In this document: piece by piece, positions 38,127 through 49,313 of the stretch
How positions within the stretch are numbered: position 1 is the first letter of the stretch
How the letters are laid out: each line of letters starts with the position of its first letter
Assembly: GCA_947632335.1 (NCBI GenBank)
Contig: CANROX010000004.1
Coordinates: 1-64,000 of the forward strand
From: an uncultured Clostridia bacterium
GTDB taxonomy: Bacteria > Bacillota > Clostridia > Oscillospirales > Acutalibacteraceae
Direction of reading: 5' to 3'
Length of the DNA: 64,000 nucleotides
Notes under the pieces: generated by a model
What the model was told of the DNA's origin: nothing
The model's input: only the letters and a program-made list of their open reading frames with translations
Databases searched by the model: none
Program-made: the position numbers and the translations under genes

Positions 38127-39450
38127 TCTTATTGAAAAAACAATAGAACAATATGATATGCTGAAATACGGAGATACTGTTATAGTTGCACTTTCCGGTG
38201 GGGCGGATTCAGTCTGCCTGCTTCATAATTTTAGCGAAATCAGGGAAAAATATAATATAAAACTTATGGCGTGCCATGTGAATCATCATTTGCGTGGTGA
38301 AGAGTCCCACAAGGATATGGAGTTTTGCAGAGAGCTTTGCAGACAGAATGATATTGAAATTTTTATTAAAGAAGCAGATGTTGACGCCCTCTCAAAACAG
38401 CAGAAACTTAGTCATGAGGAATGTGGCAGAAATGTTAGATATGAGTTTTTTAATTCTTTAGCAGAAAAATATAATGCTAAGATAGCCACAGCCCATAATG
38501 CAGACGATAACGCAGAAACAGTTATATACAATCTTACAAGGGGAGCGTCCCTAAAAGGACTTTCAGGCATACCGAGGGTAAGGGGAAATATTATAAGGCC
38601 TCTCATAAACTGCACAAGACAGGAGATAGAGGAGTACTGCAAAAGCTATGGACTGATTTTTGTAACAGACAGCACAAACCTTACAGATGAATACACAAGG
38701 AATAAAATTCGGCACAGAGTTATGCCTGTTCTAAGGGAAATTAATCCATCTGTAGAGCATACTGTTTTGCAGATGAACAGTACACTTAGTGAAATTTCCG
38801 ATTATCTTGAAAAAAATGCCCTCCTCCTGCTAAAGATAGCAGGAAACAGGGACGGTTATTTTACAAGTAAGCTGAATGAGGCAAATCCTGTAATTCTAAG
38901 ACAGGCTGTTGCCCGTCTATTTGCCCAAAACGGTTTTAATTCCTATTCAAGAAAGCATATTGACGAGGTATTAAGCATAATAAAAAATGGTGGAAAGGTA
39001 AATCTTAAAAATAATCTTGTTGCTGTAAACAAGCAGGGACTTTTTAGAATTGTAAAGCCTGAAAATAATGATTTTTTTTCCACAGAGGTTGAGGAAAACG
39101 GCTCTTATAAGTACAAAAACAGGGTCATAACTTTTGAAAATGTGAAAATTAGAAGAAATTTTAAGGAATACACTTCCATAAATTACATTAGTAGTGATAT
39201 AATATGCCCAAGGCTAACCCTTAGAAACAGACTGGCAGGGGATACAATCCGTCTGAAAAACAGGGGCGTTACAAAAAGCCTTAAAAAGCTGATGAATGAA
39301 AAGAAAATTCCGGAGGAAAAAAGGGACGAACTTCTTGTCCTCGCCTTAGATAACCAGGTTTTTTGGGTAGAGGGCATTGGAATTTCCGAAAAAGCATCAG
39401 TAAAAGAAACTGATAAAACCTGTATAAAAATTACATTTACAGATTTATAA
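38119..39450 (+). CDS. tilS: tRNA(Ile)-lysidine synthase
   Basis: VIVALSGGADSVCLLHNF (SGGxDS), HVNHHLRGEES; followed by hpt-ftsH. Confidence 0.95.
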   Translation: MINLIEKTIEQYDMLKYGDTVIVALSGGADSVCLLHNFSEIREKYNIKLMACHVNHHLRGEESHKDMEFCRELCRQNDIEIFIKEADVDALSKQQKLSHEECGRNVRYEFFNSLAEKYNAKIATAHNADDNAETVIYNLTRGASLKGLSGIPRVRGNIIRPLINCTRQEIEEYCKSYGLIFVTDSTNLTDEYTRNKIRHRVMPVLREINPSVEHTVLQMNSTLSEISDYLEKNALLLLKIAGNRDGYFTSKLNEANPVILRQAVARLFAQNGFNSYSRKHIDEVLSIIKNGGKVNLKNNLVAVNKQGLFRIVKPENNDFFSTEVEENGSYKYKNRVITFENVKIRRNFKEYTSINYISSDIICPRLTLRNRLAGDTIRLKNRGVTKSLKKLMNEKKIPEEKRDELLVLALDNQVFWVEGIGISEKASVKETDKTCIKITFTDL

Positions 39451-39469
39451 TAGAGGAATACTTTTTATA

Positions 39470-40015
39470 ATGAATAAAGATATTAAACAAATTATTCTTA
39501 CTTCAGAAGAAATAACCCGTATCACCATGGATATTGCAGGCAAAATTAACAAAGACTATATTGGTAAAAACCTGGTACTTGTTGGACTGCTTAAAGGCAG
39601 TATCTGTTTTATGGCGGAGCTTATGAAGTATATAGAAGTACCCTGTAAAATAGACTTTTTGGCGGTTTCTTCCTATGAGGACGGAACAGTCAGTACAGGG
39701 AGGGTAAATGTTTTAAAGGATATGTCTATGCCTGCTGAAAATATGGATATTCTTATTGTTGAGGATATTATTGACAGCGGAAATACCCTTTCCTTTATTG
39801 TGGACCTGCTGAAAGCAAAGAAATGCTCATCAGTGGAAATTGCAACACTCCTTGATAAACCCTCCAAAAGACAGAAACAAGTTTCTGTAAAATACATCGG
39901 AAAAGAGATTGAGGACCTTTTTGTTGTAGGTTTTGGTCTTGATTACGCTCAGTATTACAGAAATTTGCCATACATAGGTGTTTTAAAAGAATCTGTTTAT
40001 TCAGAACAAAAATAG
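39470..40015 (+). CDS. hpt: Hypoxanthine phosphoribosyltransferase
   Basis: [18 protein letters not shown]...[17 protein letters not shown]. Confidence 0.95.
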   Translation: MNKDIKQIILTSEEITRITMDIAGKINKDYIGKNLVLVGLLKGSICFMAELMKYIEVPCKIDFLAVSSYEDGTVSTGRVNVLKDMSMPAENMDILIVEDIIDSGNTLSFIVDLLKAKKCSSVEIATLLDKPSKRQKQVSVKYIGKEIEDLFVVGFGLDYAQYYRNLPYIGVLKESVYSEQK

Positions 40016-40035
40016 AAAGAGATAAGGAGAATTAT

Positions 40036-41910
40036 ATGAAAAACAAAGGTAATTTAAAAAAATTACTTTACATCGCTATTCCTGTTCTTGTTCTCATTGG
40101 ACTGCTTTATATGTTCAGTACAAGTTCAGCGTCGGACAACACATATAGTGATGTAATTTACCAGTTCCAGAATCAGAATGTTAAGAGTTTTACTGTCAAC
40201 GACGGAACCGGTGAAATAAAGATGAACCTTATTAAAAAAGTTGACAAGAAATCCACTATGACATACAAACTTGCTTCAACACAGCTTTTTATTGATAAGG
40301 TTGACCAGTACATTGATGAATATAATAAGGATAATCCTAATAAGCCTATGGAGTACGATATTGCAAGGGCCGCGGATAATTCCCTGCTTATGAATATACT
40401 TCCGACAGTTATTATAATGATAATCCTTATAGTAGTATGGGTGCTTGTATTCCGAAAAATGGGGGGTATGGGCAACAAGGAAATGCAGTTTGGCAAGGCC
40501 AAATTTAAGAATGAAAACGACGAGAAACGCAAAACCACATTTGATGATGTTGCCGGCGCAGATGAAGAAAAGGAAGAGCTTGAGGAGATTGTTGAATTTT
40601 TGAAAAATCCCGGAAAGTTCAGCGCATTGGGAGCAAGAATACCAAAGGGTGTGCTTTTGGTGGGCCCTCCGGGTACAGGTAAAACTCTTCTTGCAAGGGC
40701 TGTTTCAGGGGAAGCAGGAGTTCCTTTCTTCTCAATTTCAGGTTCTGACTTTGTAGAAATGTTTGTTGGCGTAGGTGCATCCAGAGTTAGAGACCTGTTT
40801 CAGACAGCCAAGAAAAATTCACCTTGTATTATTTTCATAGATGAAATTGACGCCGTAGGCAGACAGAGAGGTACAGGTCTTGGTGGCGGTCATGACGAGA
40901 GAGAGCAGACCCTTAACCAGCTCCTTGTTGAAATGGACGGCTTTGGAGCAAACGACGGTGTTATCCTTATAGCGGCAACGAACAGGCCTGATGTTCTTGA
41001 CCCGGCACTTATGCGTCCCGGCCGTTTTGACAGACAGGTTGTTGTATCTTATCCTGATATTGCCGGCCGTGAAGCGATATTAAAGGTTCATGCAAGGCAA
41101 AAGCCTTTGGCTCCCGATGTAAATCTTAAAAATATAGCAAAAACTACAGCAGGATTTACAGGCGCCGACCTTGAAAACCTGCTTAACGAGGCTGCACTTC
41201 TTGCCGCCAGAAAGAACCTGAAGGCAATTACCATGGAGCAAATCCAGGAAGCAACAATCAAGGTTGTTGTAGGCGCTGAAAAGAAGTCAAAGGTTATGTC
41301 CGAAAAGGAAAAGAAACTTACGGCCTATCACGAGGCAGGTCATGCTATTGCTTTCCACGAATGTGATACGCAGGACCCGGTACACGAAATCTCCATTATT
41401 CCAAGGGGTATGGCAGGAGGTTATACAATGCCCTTGCCCTCTGAGGATAAATCTTACAACAGCAAAAATGAAATGCTTGAGGATATTGTTGTTTGCCTTG
41501 GCGGCAGAGTTGCAGAGGCTCTCATTATGGGAGATATTTCAACAGGCGCAAGTAATGATATTGAAAAGGCCACAAATACTGCCAAGAAAATGGTTACTAA
41601 GTACGGTATGAGCGACAAATTAGGTCCGATACTGTATGGCAGCGGTAACCAGGAAGTATTTATCGGCAGAGATATGGGACAGGTTAAGGATTATTCCGAA
41701 AAAACCGCCTCTGCCATTGATGATGAAGTTTATAATATTATTACAGACGCTTATAAACGGACAGAGAAAATTCTCAAGGAAAATATGGATAAACTGCATG
41801 AGATTGCAAAGTATCTTATGAAGTATGAGAAAATGTCAGGGGACGACTTTAACGCCGTAATGGATGGTACATTTGTGTACCCGAATGAAGAGGAAGAAAC
41901 AGAGGAATAA
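40036..41910 (+). CDS. ftsH: ATP-dependent zinc metalloprotease FtsH
   Basis: [21 protein letters not shown] region [25 protein letters not shown] metalloprotease motif. Confidence 0.97.
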   Translation: MKNKGNLKKLLYIAIPVLVLIGLLYMFSTSSASDNTYSDVIYQFQNQNVKSFTVNDGTGEIKMNLIKKVDKKSTMTYKLASTQLFIDKVDQYIDEYNKDNPNKPMEYDIARAADNSLLMNILPTVIIMIILIVVWVLVFRKMGGMGNKEMQFGKAKFKNENDEKRKTTFDDVAGADEEKEELEEIVEFLKNPGKFSALGARIPKGVLLVGPPGTGKTLLARAVSGEAGVPFFSISGSDFVEMFVGVGASRVRDLFQTAKKNSPCIIFIDEIDAVGRQRGTGLGGGHDEREQTLNQLLVEMDGFGANDGVILIAATNRPDVLDPALMRPGRFDRQVVVSYPDIAGREAILKVHARQKPLAPDVNLKNIAKTTAGFTGADLENLLNEAALLAARKNLKAITMEQIQEATIKVVVGAEKKSKVMSEKEKKLTAYHEAGHAIAFHECDTQDPVHEISIIPRGMAGGYTMPLPSEDKSYNSKNEMLEDIVVCLGGRVAEALIMGDISTGASNDIEKATNTAKKMVTKYGMSDKLGPILYGSGNQEVFIGRDMGQVKDYSEKTASAIDDEVYNIITDAYKRTEKILKENMDKLHEIAKYLMKYEKMSGDDFNAVMDGTFVYPNEEEETEE

Positions 41911-41931
41911 TTCTGTAATAGAAAAATTATG

Positions 41932-41952
41932 GAGGCAGGTTTATCCTGCCTC
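41932..41952 (+). terminator. Terminator-like hairpin after ftsH
   Basis: GAGGCAGG-tttat-CCTGCCTC. Confidence 0.6.
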
Positions 41953-41985
41953 TGTTTAACTTAAAAAAACAAGAATGAGGATTTT

Positions 41986-44811
41986 ATGGGTCTTGATAAA
42001 ATTATAGTTAAGGGTGCCAACGAGCATAACCTAAAAAAAATTGATGTTACAATTCCAAGGGACAAGCTGGTTGTTATTACAGGGCTTTCCGGCAGCGGGA
42101 AAAGCTCCCTTGCCTTTGATACAATTTATGCAGAGGGTCAGAGAAGATATATGGAAAGTCTTTCCTCATATGCAAGAATGTTTATTGGGCAGATGGAAAA
42201 GCCTGATGTAGAGTCAATAGAGGGTCTTTCCCCCTCAATTTCCATTGACCAAAAAACTACATCAAAAAATCCCCGCTCCACAGTAGGCACTGTAACGGAA
42301 ATTTATGACTACCTAAGACTTTTATATGCGAGAATTGGCGTACCCCATTGTCCGGTTTGCGGAAGAAAAATAGAACAGCAAACCATTGACCAGATTGTGG
42401 ATTCTGTTCTCCAAATAGAGGAGGGTACAAGATTTCAGGTTTTTGCGCCGGTGGTACGGGGCAAAAAGGGTATGCATCAAAAGGTTTTTGAGGCCGCAAG
42501 GAAAAGCGGTTTTGTTCGTGTAAGAGTTGACGGCAACATTTATGATTTATCAGAAGAAATATCCCTTGAAAAAAACAAAAAGCATAATATAGAAATTGTA
42601 GTAGACAGACTTGTGGTTAAGGACGGAATTAGGAGCCGACTGGCAGACTCCCTGGAAACAGCCATGAAGCAGGCAAACGGTATTGCAATTATAGGGATTG
42701 TTGACGGGGAGGAAATAACATACAGCCAAAATTATGCCTGCCCGGAACACGGCTTTTCTGTTGAAGAAATAACTCCGAGAATGTTCTCCTTTAACAATCC
42801 TTTTGGCGCCTGTCCAAAGTGTACGGGTATAGGTGTATTTTTACAGATTGACCCGGACCTCATTATCCCTGACCCTGAAAAATCAATACGACAGGGCGGT
42901 CTTAAAGGCAGCGGCTGGGCCATGGAGGGCAATACTATTGCTGAAGCCTATATGATAGGACTTGCTGACCACTATGGATTTTCTCTTGATACGCCTATTT
43001 GCGACTTACCTCAAAATATTGTTGATATTCTTCTGTATGGCACAAAAGGCGAAAAGTTTAAAGTTCATAGATATTCAAACAGAAAAGGTTTTGAAGCATA
43101 TGAAACGGACTTTGAGGGTATAATAGGAAATCTTGAAAGACGGTACAGGGAAACCTCCTCAAACTGGATAAAAGAGGAAATCCAGGGTTATATGTCCGAA
43201 CATCACTGTGACCAGTGCGACGGAAAAAGACTTAAAAAAGAGAGTTTATCCATTACTATCGGAAACAAGAATATTTCTGATTTTTGTGAAATGTCGGTAA
43301 CAGAAGCAATAGCTTTTCTTAATAATCTCGAACTGACTGAAAGGGAGAGTTTTATAGCCAATTCCATTCTCAAGGAAATATGTTCAAGACTTAATTTTCT
43401 TAAATCAGTGGGTCTTGAATATCTTACCCTTTCAAGAAACACAGGAACACTATCCGGTGGCGAAAGCCAGCGTATTAGATTGGCAACCCAAATTGGTTCC
43501 TCTCTTATGGGTGTTGTATATATTCTTGATGAACCCTCAATCGGACTGCATCAAAGGGATAACGACAAGCTCCTTGATACTTTAAAAAGTCTTCGTGACA
43601 AGGGTAATACGGTAATTGTTGTTGAACATGACGAGGATACAATGAGAGCCTCTGACCACATTATAGATGTTGGCCCCGGAGCCGGTATTCACGGCGGTGA
43701 AATTGTTGCCCAGGGTACTGTTGACGAAATTATAAAGTCGAAAAATTCTATTACGGGACAGTACCTTTCGGGAAAAAGAACTATTCCCGTACCACAAAAG
43801 AGGAGAAAAGGCAACGGGAAACACCTTGTAATAAGAGGCGCACAGCAGAATAACCTTAAAAATATTGATGTTCATATACCACTGGGAAAATTTGTATGCG
43901 TAACAGGGGTTTCCGGCAGTGGTAAAAGCTCTCTTATAAATGAAATTCTTTATAAAAAGCTTGCAAAGGAACTGAACAGAGCTAAGTGCAAGTCAGGTAA
44001 GCATAGAAAAATTGAGGGAATTGACAACCTTGATAAGGTTATTCAGATTGACCAAAGTCCTATTGGCAGAACTCCAAGGAGTAATCCTGCCACATATACA
44101 GGGGTATTCGGCGATATACGCCAGTTATATGCCTCTGCCAACGAGGCAAAAATGCGTGGCTACGGGCCGGGCAGGTTTTCCTTTAATGTAAAGGGAGGAC
44201 GATGTGAGGCATGCCAGGGCGACGGAATTAAAAAAATTGAAATGCACTTTCTTCCCGATGTTTATGTTCCCTGCGAAGTTTGCAAGGGACATCGCTACAA
44301 TGTGGAAACACTTGAAGTAAAGTACAAAGGAAAGTCTATTTACGATGTGCTTGAAATGACAGTGGAAGAGGGGTGTGAATTTTTCAAAAACATTCCGAAG
44401 ATTGCCCGTAAACTGCAAACACTTTATGAGGTGGGACTTGGATATGTTAAAATAGGTCAATCCTCAACCACACTTTCAGGCGGTGAGGCACAGCGTGTTA
44501 AACTTGCCACAGAACTTTCAAAGCGCAGTACAGGCAAGACCATTTATATTCTTGACGAACCCACTACAGGACTGCATATTGCCGATGTTCACAGGCTTAT
44601 TGAGGTTCTACACAAACTTGTGGACTCAGGAAATACAGTAGTTGTAATCGAGCATAATCTTGACCTTATTAAAACGGCGGACCATATTATTGACTTGGGT
44701 CCGGAGGGCGGTGACAGGGGAGGTACCCTTGTTGCCAGCGGTACTCCTGAGGAGGTCGCCTCTATGGAGGAAAGTTACACAGGTCAATACCTTAAGAGAG
44801 TATTAAAATAA
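41986..44811 (+). CDS. uvrA: Excinuclease ABC subunit A
   Basis: Two ABC ATPase domains ([38 protein letters not shown]), [17 protein letters not shown], zinc-finger CxxC pairs. Confidence 0.98.
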   Translation: MGLDKIIVKGANEHNLKKIDVTIPRDKLVVITGLSGSGKSSLAFDTIYAEGQRRYMESLSSYARMFIGQMEKPDVESIEGLSPSISIDQKTTSKNPRSTVGTVTEIYDYLRLLYARIGVPHCPVCGRKIEQQTIDQIVDSVLQIEEGTRFQVFAPVVRGKKGMHQKVFEAARKSGFVRVRVDGNIYDLSEEISLEKNKKHNIEIVVDRLVVKDGIRSRLADSLETAMKQANGIAIIGIVDGEEITYSQNYACPEHGFSVEEITPRMFSFNNPFGACPKCTGIGVFLQIDPDLIIPDPEKSIRQGGLKGSGWAMEGNTIAEAYMIGLADHYGFSLDTPICDLPQNIVDILLYGTKGEKFKVHRYSNRKGFEAYETDFEGIIGNLERRYRETSSNWIKEEIQGYMSEHHCDQCDGKRLKKESLSITIGNKNISDFCEMSVTEAIAFLNNLELTERESFIANSILKEICSRLNFLKSVGLEYLTLSRNTGTLSGGESQRIRLATQIGSSLMGVVYILDEPSIGLHQRDNDKLLDTLKSLRDKGNTVIVVEHDEDTMRASDHIIDVGPGAGIHGGEIVAQGTVDEIIKSKNSITGQYLSGKRTIPVPQKRRKGNGKHLVIRGAQQNNLKNIDVHIPLGKFVCVTGVSGSGKSSLINEILYKKLAKELNRAKCKSGKHRKIEGIDNLDKVIQIDQSPIGRTPRSNPATYTGVFGDIRQLYASANEAKMRGYGPGRFSFNVKGGRCEACQGDGIKKIEMHFLPDVYVPCEVCKGHRYNVETLEVKYKGKSIYDVLEMTVEEGCEFFKNIPKIARKLQTLYEVGLGYVKIGQSSTTLSGGEAQRVKLATELSKRSTGKTIYILDEPTTGLHIADVHRLIEVLHKLVDSGNTVVVIEHNLDLIKTADHIIDLGPEGGDRGGTLVASGTPEEVASMEESYTGQYLKRVLK

Positions 44812-44815
44812 ATTA

Positions 44816-44835
44816 CAGCACCTTTAGGGGTGCTG
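44816..44835 (+). terminator. Intrinsic terminator after uvrA
   Basis: CAGCACC-tttag-GGGTGCTG then TTTTTT. Confidence 0.85.
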
Positions 44836-44903
44836 TTTTTTCATACAGATTGTATAGATATAATTTTTATCTACAAAATATGCTAAAGAGTGCCTTGCAA
44901 AAC

Positions 44904-44932
44904 TTTACATAAAATAATTCTTATGTTATAAT
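44904..44932 (+). promoter_or_regulatory. Sigma-A-like promoter for thyX operon
   Basis: TTTACA-N17-TATAAT. Confidence 0.7.
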
Positions 44933-45003
44933 GGTAATGTTTATAAGTGTGACTATGTATTTTACAGAATTATATGAATATTTAGGGGTAAGGAGATACT
45001 AAA

Positions 45004-45804
45004 ATGGCGGTAAAGGTTACGCTCTTAGCACATACGCCAATGCCGGAGCAGACGGTTGCAATGGCGGCAAAATTGTGTTATTCACCATCGGGAATTGAAG
45101 ATTTACGAAATGGTCTGACAGAGGAAAAGACAAGAGCATTTCTTGATATGCTTAGTGATTTAGGCCATGGCAGTCCTGTAGAGCACGCCTCTTTTACCTT
45201 TGGTATTGAGGGTATTTCAAGGGCTTGTTCCCACCAGCTTGTAAGGCATAGGATTGCCTCATACAGCCAGCAGTCCCAGAGATATGTGGATGGCACAAGG
45301 TTTGAATTTGTAACCCCTCCTGAAATTGAAAATTGTCCTGAAGCCTATGATGAATATAGAAAGGTTATTGATATGCAGGGACAGGCATATTCTCTTATTC
45401 GTGACGCCTTGGTTGTCAAGTATATTAAAGAGTTTAAGGGTGAAGATATTAAGGGCAGTAACGAAGAAATTATTTCAAACTTCAGAGAAGAAAATAAGTC
45501 TAAGTGTAACGCCTTTGTCAAGAAAGCAAATGAGGACGCAAGGTTTGTACTTCCAAATGCCTGTACCACCAAAATTATCTGCACATTTAATGCGAGAAGT
45601 TTGTATAACTTCTTTGCCCACCGTTGCTGTAACAGGGCCCAGTGGGAAATTAGGCAGGTAGCGGAACAAATGCTGCTTGAGTGTCTTAAAGTTGCCCCTG
45701 CTCTTTTCAAAAATTGCGGGCCGTCCTGTCTTTTTGGCCCCTGTCCCGAGGGAAAAATGAGTTGCGGCAAAATGAAAGAAATGAGAGAAAAGTATGGCAG
45801 GTAA
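45004..45804 (+). CDS. thyX: FAD-dependent thymidylate synthase
   Basis: [20 protein letters not shown] (ThyX RHRxxxxxxxS-type motif). Confidence 0.95.
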   Translation: MAVKVTLLAHTPMPEQTVAMAAKLCYSPSGIEDLRNGLTEEKTRAFLDMLSDLGHGSPVEHASFTFGIEGISRACSHQLVRHRIASYSQQSQRYVDGTRFEFVTPPEIENCPEAYDEYRKVIDMQGQAYSLIRDALVVKYIKEFKGEDIKGSNEEIISNFREENKSKCNAFVKKANEDARFVLPNACTTKIICTFNARSLYNFFAHRCCNRAQWEIRQVAEQMLLECLKVAPALFKNCGPSCLFGPCPEGKMSCGKMKEMREKYGR

Positions 45805-46459
45805 AATTATTGTTATTGAGGGCCTTGACGGGTGCGGAAAAGCTACTCAAACAGAACTCTTATATAAAAAATTACTTGAAACAGGAAAGCCGGTAAAGAA
45901 ACTTACATTTCCCTGCTATGAAAGTGAGGGTTCTGCTCCGGTAAGAATGTACCTTGAGGGACAGCTTGGGGACAACCCTGATGATGTAAACCCGTATACA
46001 GCCTCTGCCTTTTATGCAGTTGACAGGGTAACATCATTTTTAAAGGATTGGAAATCCGATTATGACAAAGGAACAATATTTCTTTGCGACAGATACAGTA
46101 CATCAAATCCAATATATCAGCTTGGAAAACTCCCCAGAGAGGAATACGACACATTTTTAGACTGGTTATATGATTTTGAACATAAAAGGCTAAAAATCCC
46201 TGCACCGGACTTTGTTCTATATCTGGATATGCCTGTAGAAGTAAGTCAAAGACTGATGTCCAAAAGGTATAAAGGGGACGAGGGTAAAAAGGATATACAC
46301 GAGAAAAATCCGGAGTTTCTTATGAGGTGCAGAGAATCTGCAAAGTATTGTGCAAAGAAAATGGGTTGGGAGGTAATTTCCTGTGCGGTGAACGGCGTTC
46401 CCAAGACCATTGACGAAGTGGCAGGGGAAGTGTATTCCCATATGAAAGGCAAGTTGTAA
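45794..46459 (+). CDS. tmk: Thymidylate kinase
   Basis: [23 protein letters not shown] (P-loop), [14 protein letters not shown] (DRY), directly after thyX. Confidence 0.88.
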   Translation: MAGKIIVIEGLDGCGKATQTELLYKKLLETGKPVKKLTFPCYESEGSAPVRMYLEGQLGDNPDDVNPYTASAFYAVDRVTSFLKDWKSDYDKGTIFLCDRYSTSNPIYQLGKLPREEYDTFLDWLYDFEHKRLKIPAPDFVLYLDMPVEVSQRLMSKRYKGDEGKKDIHEKNPEFLMRCRESAKYCAKKMGWEVISCAVNGVPKTIDEVAGEVYSHMKGKL

Positions 46460-46466
46460 ATCATTT

Positions 46467-47357
46467 ATGATAGATTTTAAAAAACCGGAAATCAGCGACA
46501 AGTCAAGATTTCAAAAGGCACTGGATAAAACAGATTTTATGGGGTGCGACTGTTCCTTTGCAAATACTTATCTGTGGCGTGATTACTATGATATAAGAAT
46601 TGGTTTTAAAGAGGATTTTGTTTTTAAGGCCTATTTTGACAATGGTAAACCCAGCGGATACACTCTGCCTTTTGGAGGTACCGACCTAAAATGGGCTGTT
46701 AATGAGATTTTGCTGGACGCTCAGGAAAGGAATGTGGAACAGCCCCTTATAGGACTTCTTACAGAAGAAACCAAGGCTCTCTTGGAAAAAAATTTCAGCG
46801 GAAGATTTGTTTATGAAGAAAACCGTGAAAGTGCGGATTATATATATCTACAGGAAAACCTTGCATATCTTAAGGGCAGAAAATATCACGGCAAGAGAAA
46901 TCATATAAGCCAATTTGTAAGAAAGTATCCTGATTACAGGTATGTGCCCCTTACAAGGGAAAATTTCTCCGACGCCCTCCTTATTGCAGCAAAATGGTGC
47001 GATGAGAGAAAGGATATTCACGGTGAAAGCTTTGGTTCGGACTACAGTGCTATAGAGGACGGTTTCCTCCATTTTGATGAGCTTGAATTTTTTGGCGGAA
47101 TTATATATGCGGATAATCAGGCGGTAGCTATGACGGTAGCGTCCAAAATTCGGGGAAATGTGTGTGATGTCCATTTTGAAAAGTCTATTATTGAGGGGGG
47201 ATACCCCATAATTAATCAGGAATTTTCAAAAACTGCAACAGACTATAAATATCTTAACAGAGAAGAGGATATGGGTCTTGAGGGCCTGCGAAAGAGCAAG
47301 TTATCATATAGGCCGGATATTCTTTTAATGAAATATAACGCAAAACTGGTGAAGTAA
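46467..47357 (+). CDS. DUF2156 / phosphatidylglycerol lysyltransferase C-terminal-domain protein
   Basis: LYLRDYYDIR-like '[25 protein letters not shown]', [27 protein letters not shown] pattern. Confidence 0.8.
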   Translation: MIDFKKPEISDKSRFQKALDKTDFMGCDCSFANTYLWRDYYDIRIGFKEDFVFKAYFDNGKPSGYTLPFGGTDLKWAVNEILLDAQERNVEQPLIGLLTEETKALLEKNFSGRFVYEENRESADYIYLQENLAYLKGRKYHGKRNHISQFVRKYPDYRYVPLTRENFSDALLIAAKWCDERKDIHGESFGSDYSAIEDGFLHFDELEFFGGIIYADNQAVAMTVASKIRGNVCDVHFEKSIIEGGYPIINQEFSKTATDYKYLNREEDMGLEGLRKSKLSYRPDILLMKYNAKLVK

Positions 47358-48190
47358 TGGTTCAGTACAGTCGTGGTGATTTAAAGGGACTTTCAAAACT
47401 CAGAAAGCTCTGGGTTGAGTCCTTTAACGACACCTACAGAGGATTTCGCAATTTTATAAGAACTAACAGCAAATATTTAAGGATATATATTGCAAAGAGT
47501 GAGGGCAGTATTGTTGCTGCACTGTACCACATACCCTGTACGGTTAACGGTATAAAGGCGCATTATCTATACGGTGCCGCCACCCAAACTAAACATAGGG
47601 GAAAGGGCATTATGCGTCACCTTATCAGTTATTCTCTTGATGATGCCAAAGCTCTTGGAGAAAAACTTTCTGTACTGTATCCTGCCAACCAACACCTTTA
47701 CGGATACTACGGCAGGCTTGGTTATGAAAGGAAATGTCATAGGAAAACTGTTGTTGTTAGCAGAGATGACCTTATGAATATTGGTGAATACGGTGGGTTT
47801 TGTCCCTCTATGGGTGTGAACCAAATGGCAAGGTTCAGGAATAGTTTTCTCAAAACCGATGTACTAATTTTTCCAAGTGAATATATGAAGTATTCTGTTT
47901 CATCAACAAAAATATATGGCGGGAAGATAGTGTGCACAGATAAAGGTTATGCAATTATAGAGAAAGATGAGAATGGAGAATGTATAATTTCAGAGTTCCT
48001 TGCGGAAAAGGAAAATGTAAATATTCTCCTTGGTGAAGTGCTGAAAAACTCAAAGGCACAAAAATTTATTTTTAATTACCCCGCCTCAATGAGCCTTTTT
48101 AAAAATGAGAAGCTCTCTGAGGACGGTATGATAAAAAAACTTACAGATTGTAAAATTGATGAAGTCTATATTGGACTTTCCAATGGATAA
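47357..48190 (+). CDS. GNAT family N-acetyltransferase (Eis-like)
   Basis: IVAALYHIPCTVNGIKAHYLYGAATQTKHRGKGIMRHLISYSLDDAKALG (acetyl-CoA binding motif). Confidence 0.82.
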   Translation: MVQYSRGDLKGLSKLRKLWVESFNDTYRGFRNFIRTNSKYLRIYIAKSEGSIVAALYHIPCTVNGIKAHYLYGAATQTKHRGKGIMRHLISYSLDDAKALGEKLSVLYPANQHLYGYYGRLGYERKCHRKTVVVSRDDLMNIGEYGGFCPSMGVNQMARFRNSFLKTDVLIFPSEYMKYSVSSTKIYGGKIVCTDKGYAIIEKDENGECIISEFLAEKENVNILLGEVLKNSKAQKFIFNYPASMSLFKNEKLSEDGMIKKLTDCKIDEVYIGLSNG

Positions 48191-48200
48191 AGGAGCAATT

Positions 48201-48743
48201 ATGGTATATGTATTTTTAGCAGACGGTTGTGAAGAAGTTGAGGCTATCACACCTGTTGATATTCTTCGCAGAGGAGGAGTTACTGTTACAACAGTTGGGG
48301 TTGGCTCAAAGTCAATAACAGGTTCACACGGTATTGTAATCAACACGGATATTTCCACATCAGACCTTGTGCTTGAAGATATTGACGCAGTTGTACTTCC
48401 CGGCGGTATGCCCGGAACATTAAACCTTGAAAATGACCAAACTGTGCAGTCCGCCATTAAGTATGCGTACAATAAAAAACTTTTAATAGGTGCGATTTGT
48501 GCGGCGCCGTCTATCTTAGGACACATGGGTTATCTTGACGGAAAGAAAGCAACCTGTTATCCCGGATTTGAGGACAGCTTCGGCAAAGGTGAGTATACAG
48601 GAGAAACAGTTACCCAGTGTGGTAATATTGTTACCGGCAAAGGTCCGGGTGCGGCTGTGTGCTTTGGATTTGCACTCCTTAAAAATATTAAGGGTGAGGA
48701 AATTATGAACAAGGTTTACGGGGAAATGCAATGTCCAAAATAA
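48201..48743 (+). CDS. DJ-1/PfpI family protein
   Basis: VYVFLADGCEEVEAITPVDILRRGGVTVTTVGV...VLPGGMPGTLNL...LIGAICAAPSILG (nucleophile Cys elbow). Confidence 0.92.
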   Translation: MVYVFLADGCEEVEAITPVDILRRGGVTVTTVGVGSKSITGSHGIVINTDISTSDLVLEDIDAVVLPGGMPGTLNLENDQTVQSAIKYAYNKKLLIGAICAAPSILGHMGYLDGKKATCYPGFEDSFGKGEYTGETVTQCGNIVTGKGPGAAVCFGFALLKNIKGEEIMNKVYGEMQCPK

Positions 48744-49300
48744 TTCAGGATAAGGTTAAGATGCGACAGGCCCTTAAAGAGCTTAGAAGTAATATACCGA
48801 AAGATATAAAACATAAAGCGGATATTGAAATAATAAGCAGATTTCTTATGACGCCGGAGTACAGCGGGGCGCAAACCGTCCTTTGTTATGCCGGAACGAA
48901 AGAAGAAATTGATACCTCTGCACTTATTTACGCAGCTCTTGCAAATAAAAAAAGAGTTGGACTTCCAAGGTGTAACGGAGAAATTTTAGACTTTTATTAC
49001 ATAACAAGTCTACAGGACTTAATGCCGGGCTCTTTCGGAATTATGGAGCCGGACCCGAGAAAATGTAAGAGGATACTGGATTTTCGCAATAGCATACTGG
49101 TTGTTCCGGGCTTAGGATTTAGCCTTGACGGCAAAAGGATAGGCTATGGCAGAGGTTACTATGACCGCTTTATTTCCCATTATCAAGGGAAAACAATAGG
49201 CCTTTGTTACTATCCGCTGGTTAAAGTGGATATTCCCATGGAGGAAACAGATAAGAAAGTCAATCTTATCATTACAGAGAGATATACCAGAAACATCTGA
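48731..49300 (+). CDS. 5-formyltetrahydrofolate cyclo-ligase
   Basis: VLCYAGTKEEIDTSALI...GIMEPDP...LVVPGLGFSLDGKRIGYGRGYYDRFI. Confidence 0.92.
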   Translation: MSKIIQDKVKMRQALKELRSNIPKDIKHKADIEIISRFLMTPEYSGAQTVLCYAGTKEEIDTSALIYAALANKKRVGLPRCNGEILDFYYITSLQDLMPGSFGIMEPDPRKCKRILDFRNSILVVPGLGFSLDGKRIGYGRGYYDRFISHYQGKTIGLCYYPLVKVDIPMEETDKKVNLIITERYTRNI

Positions 49301-49313
49301 TTGAAGGTGCAAT

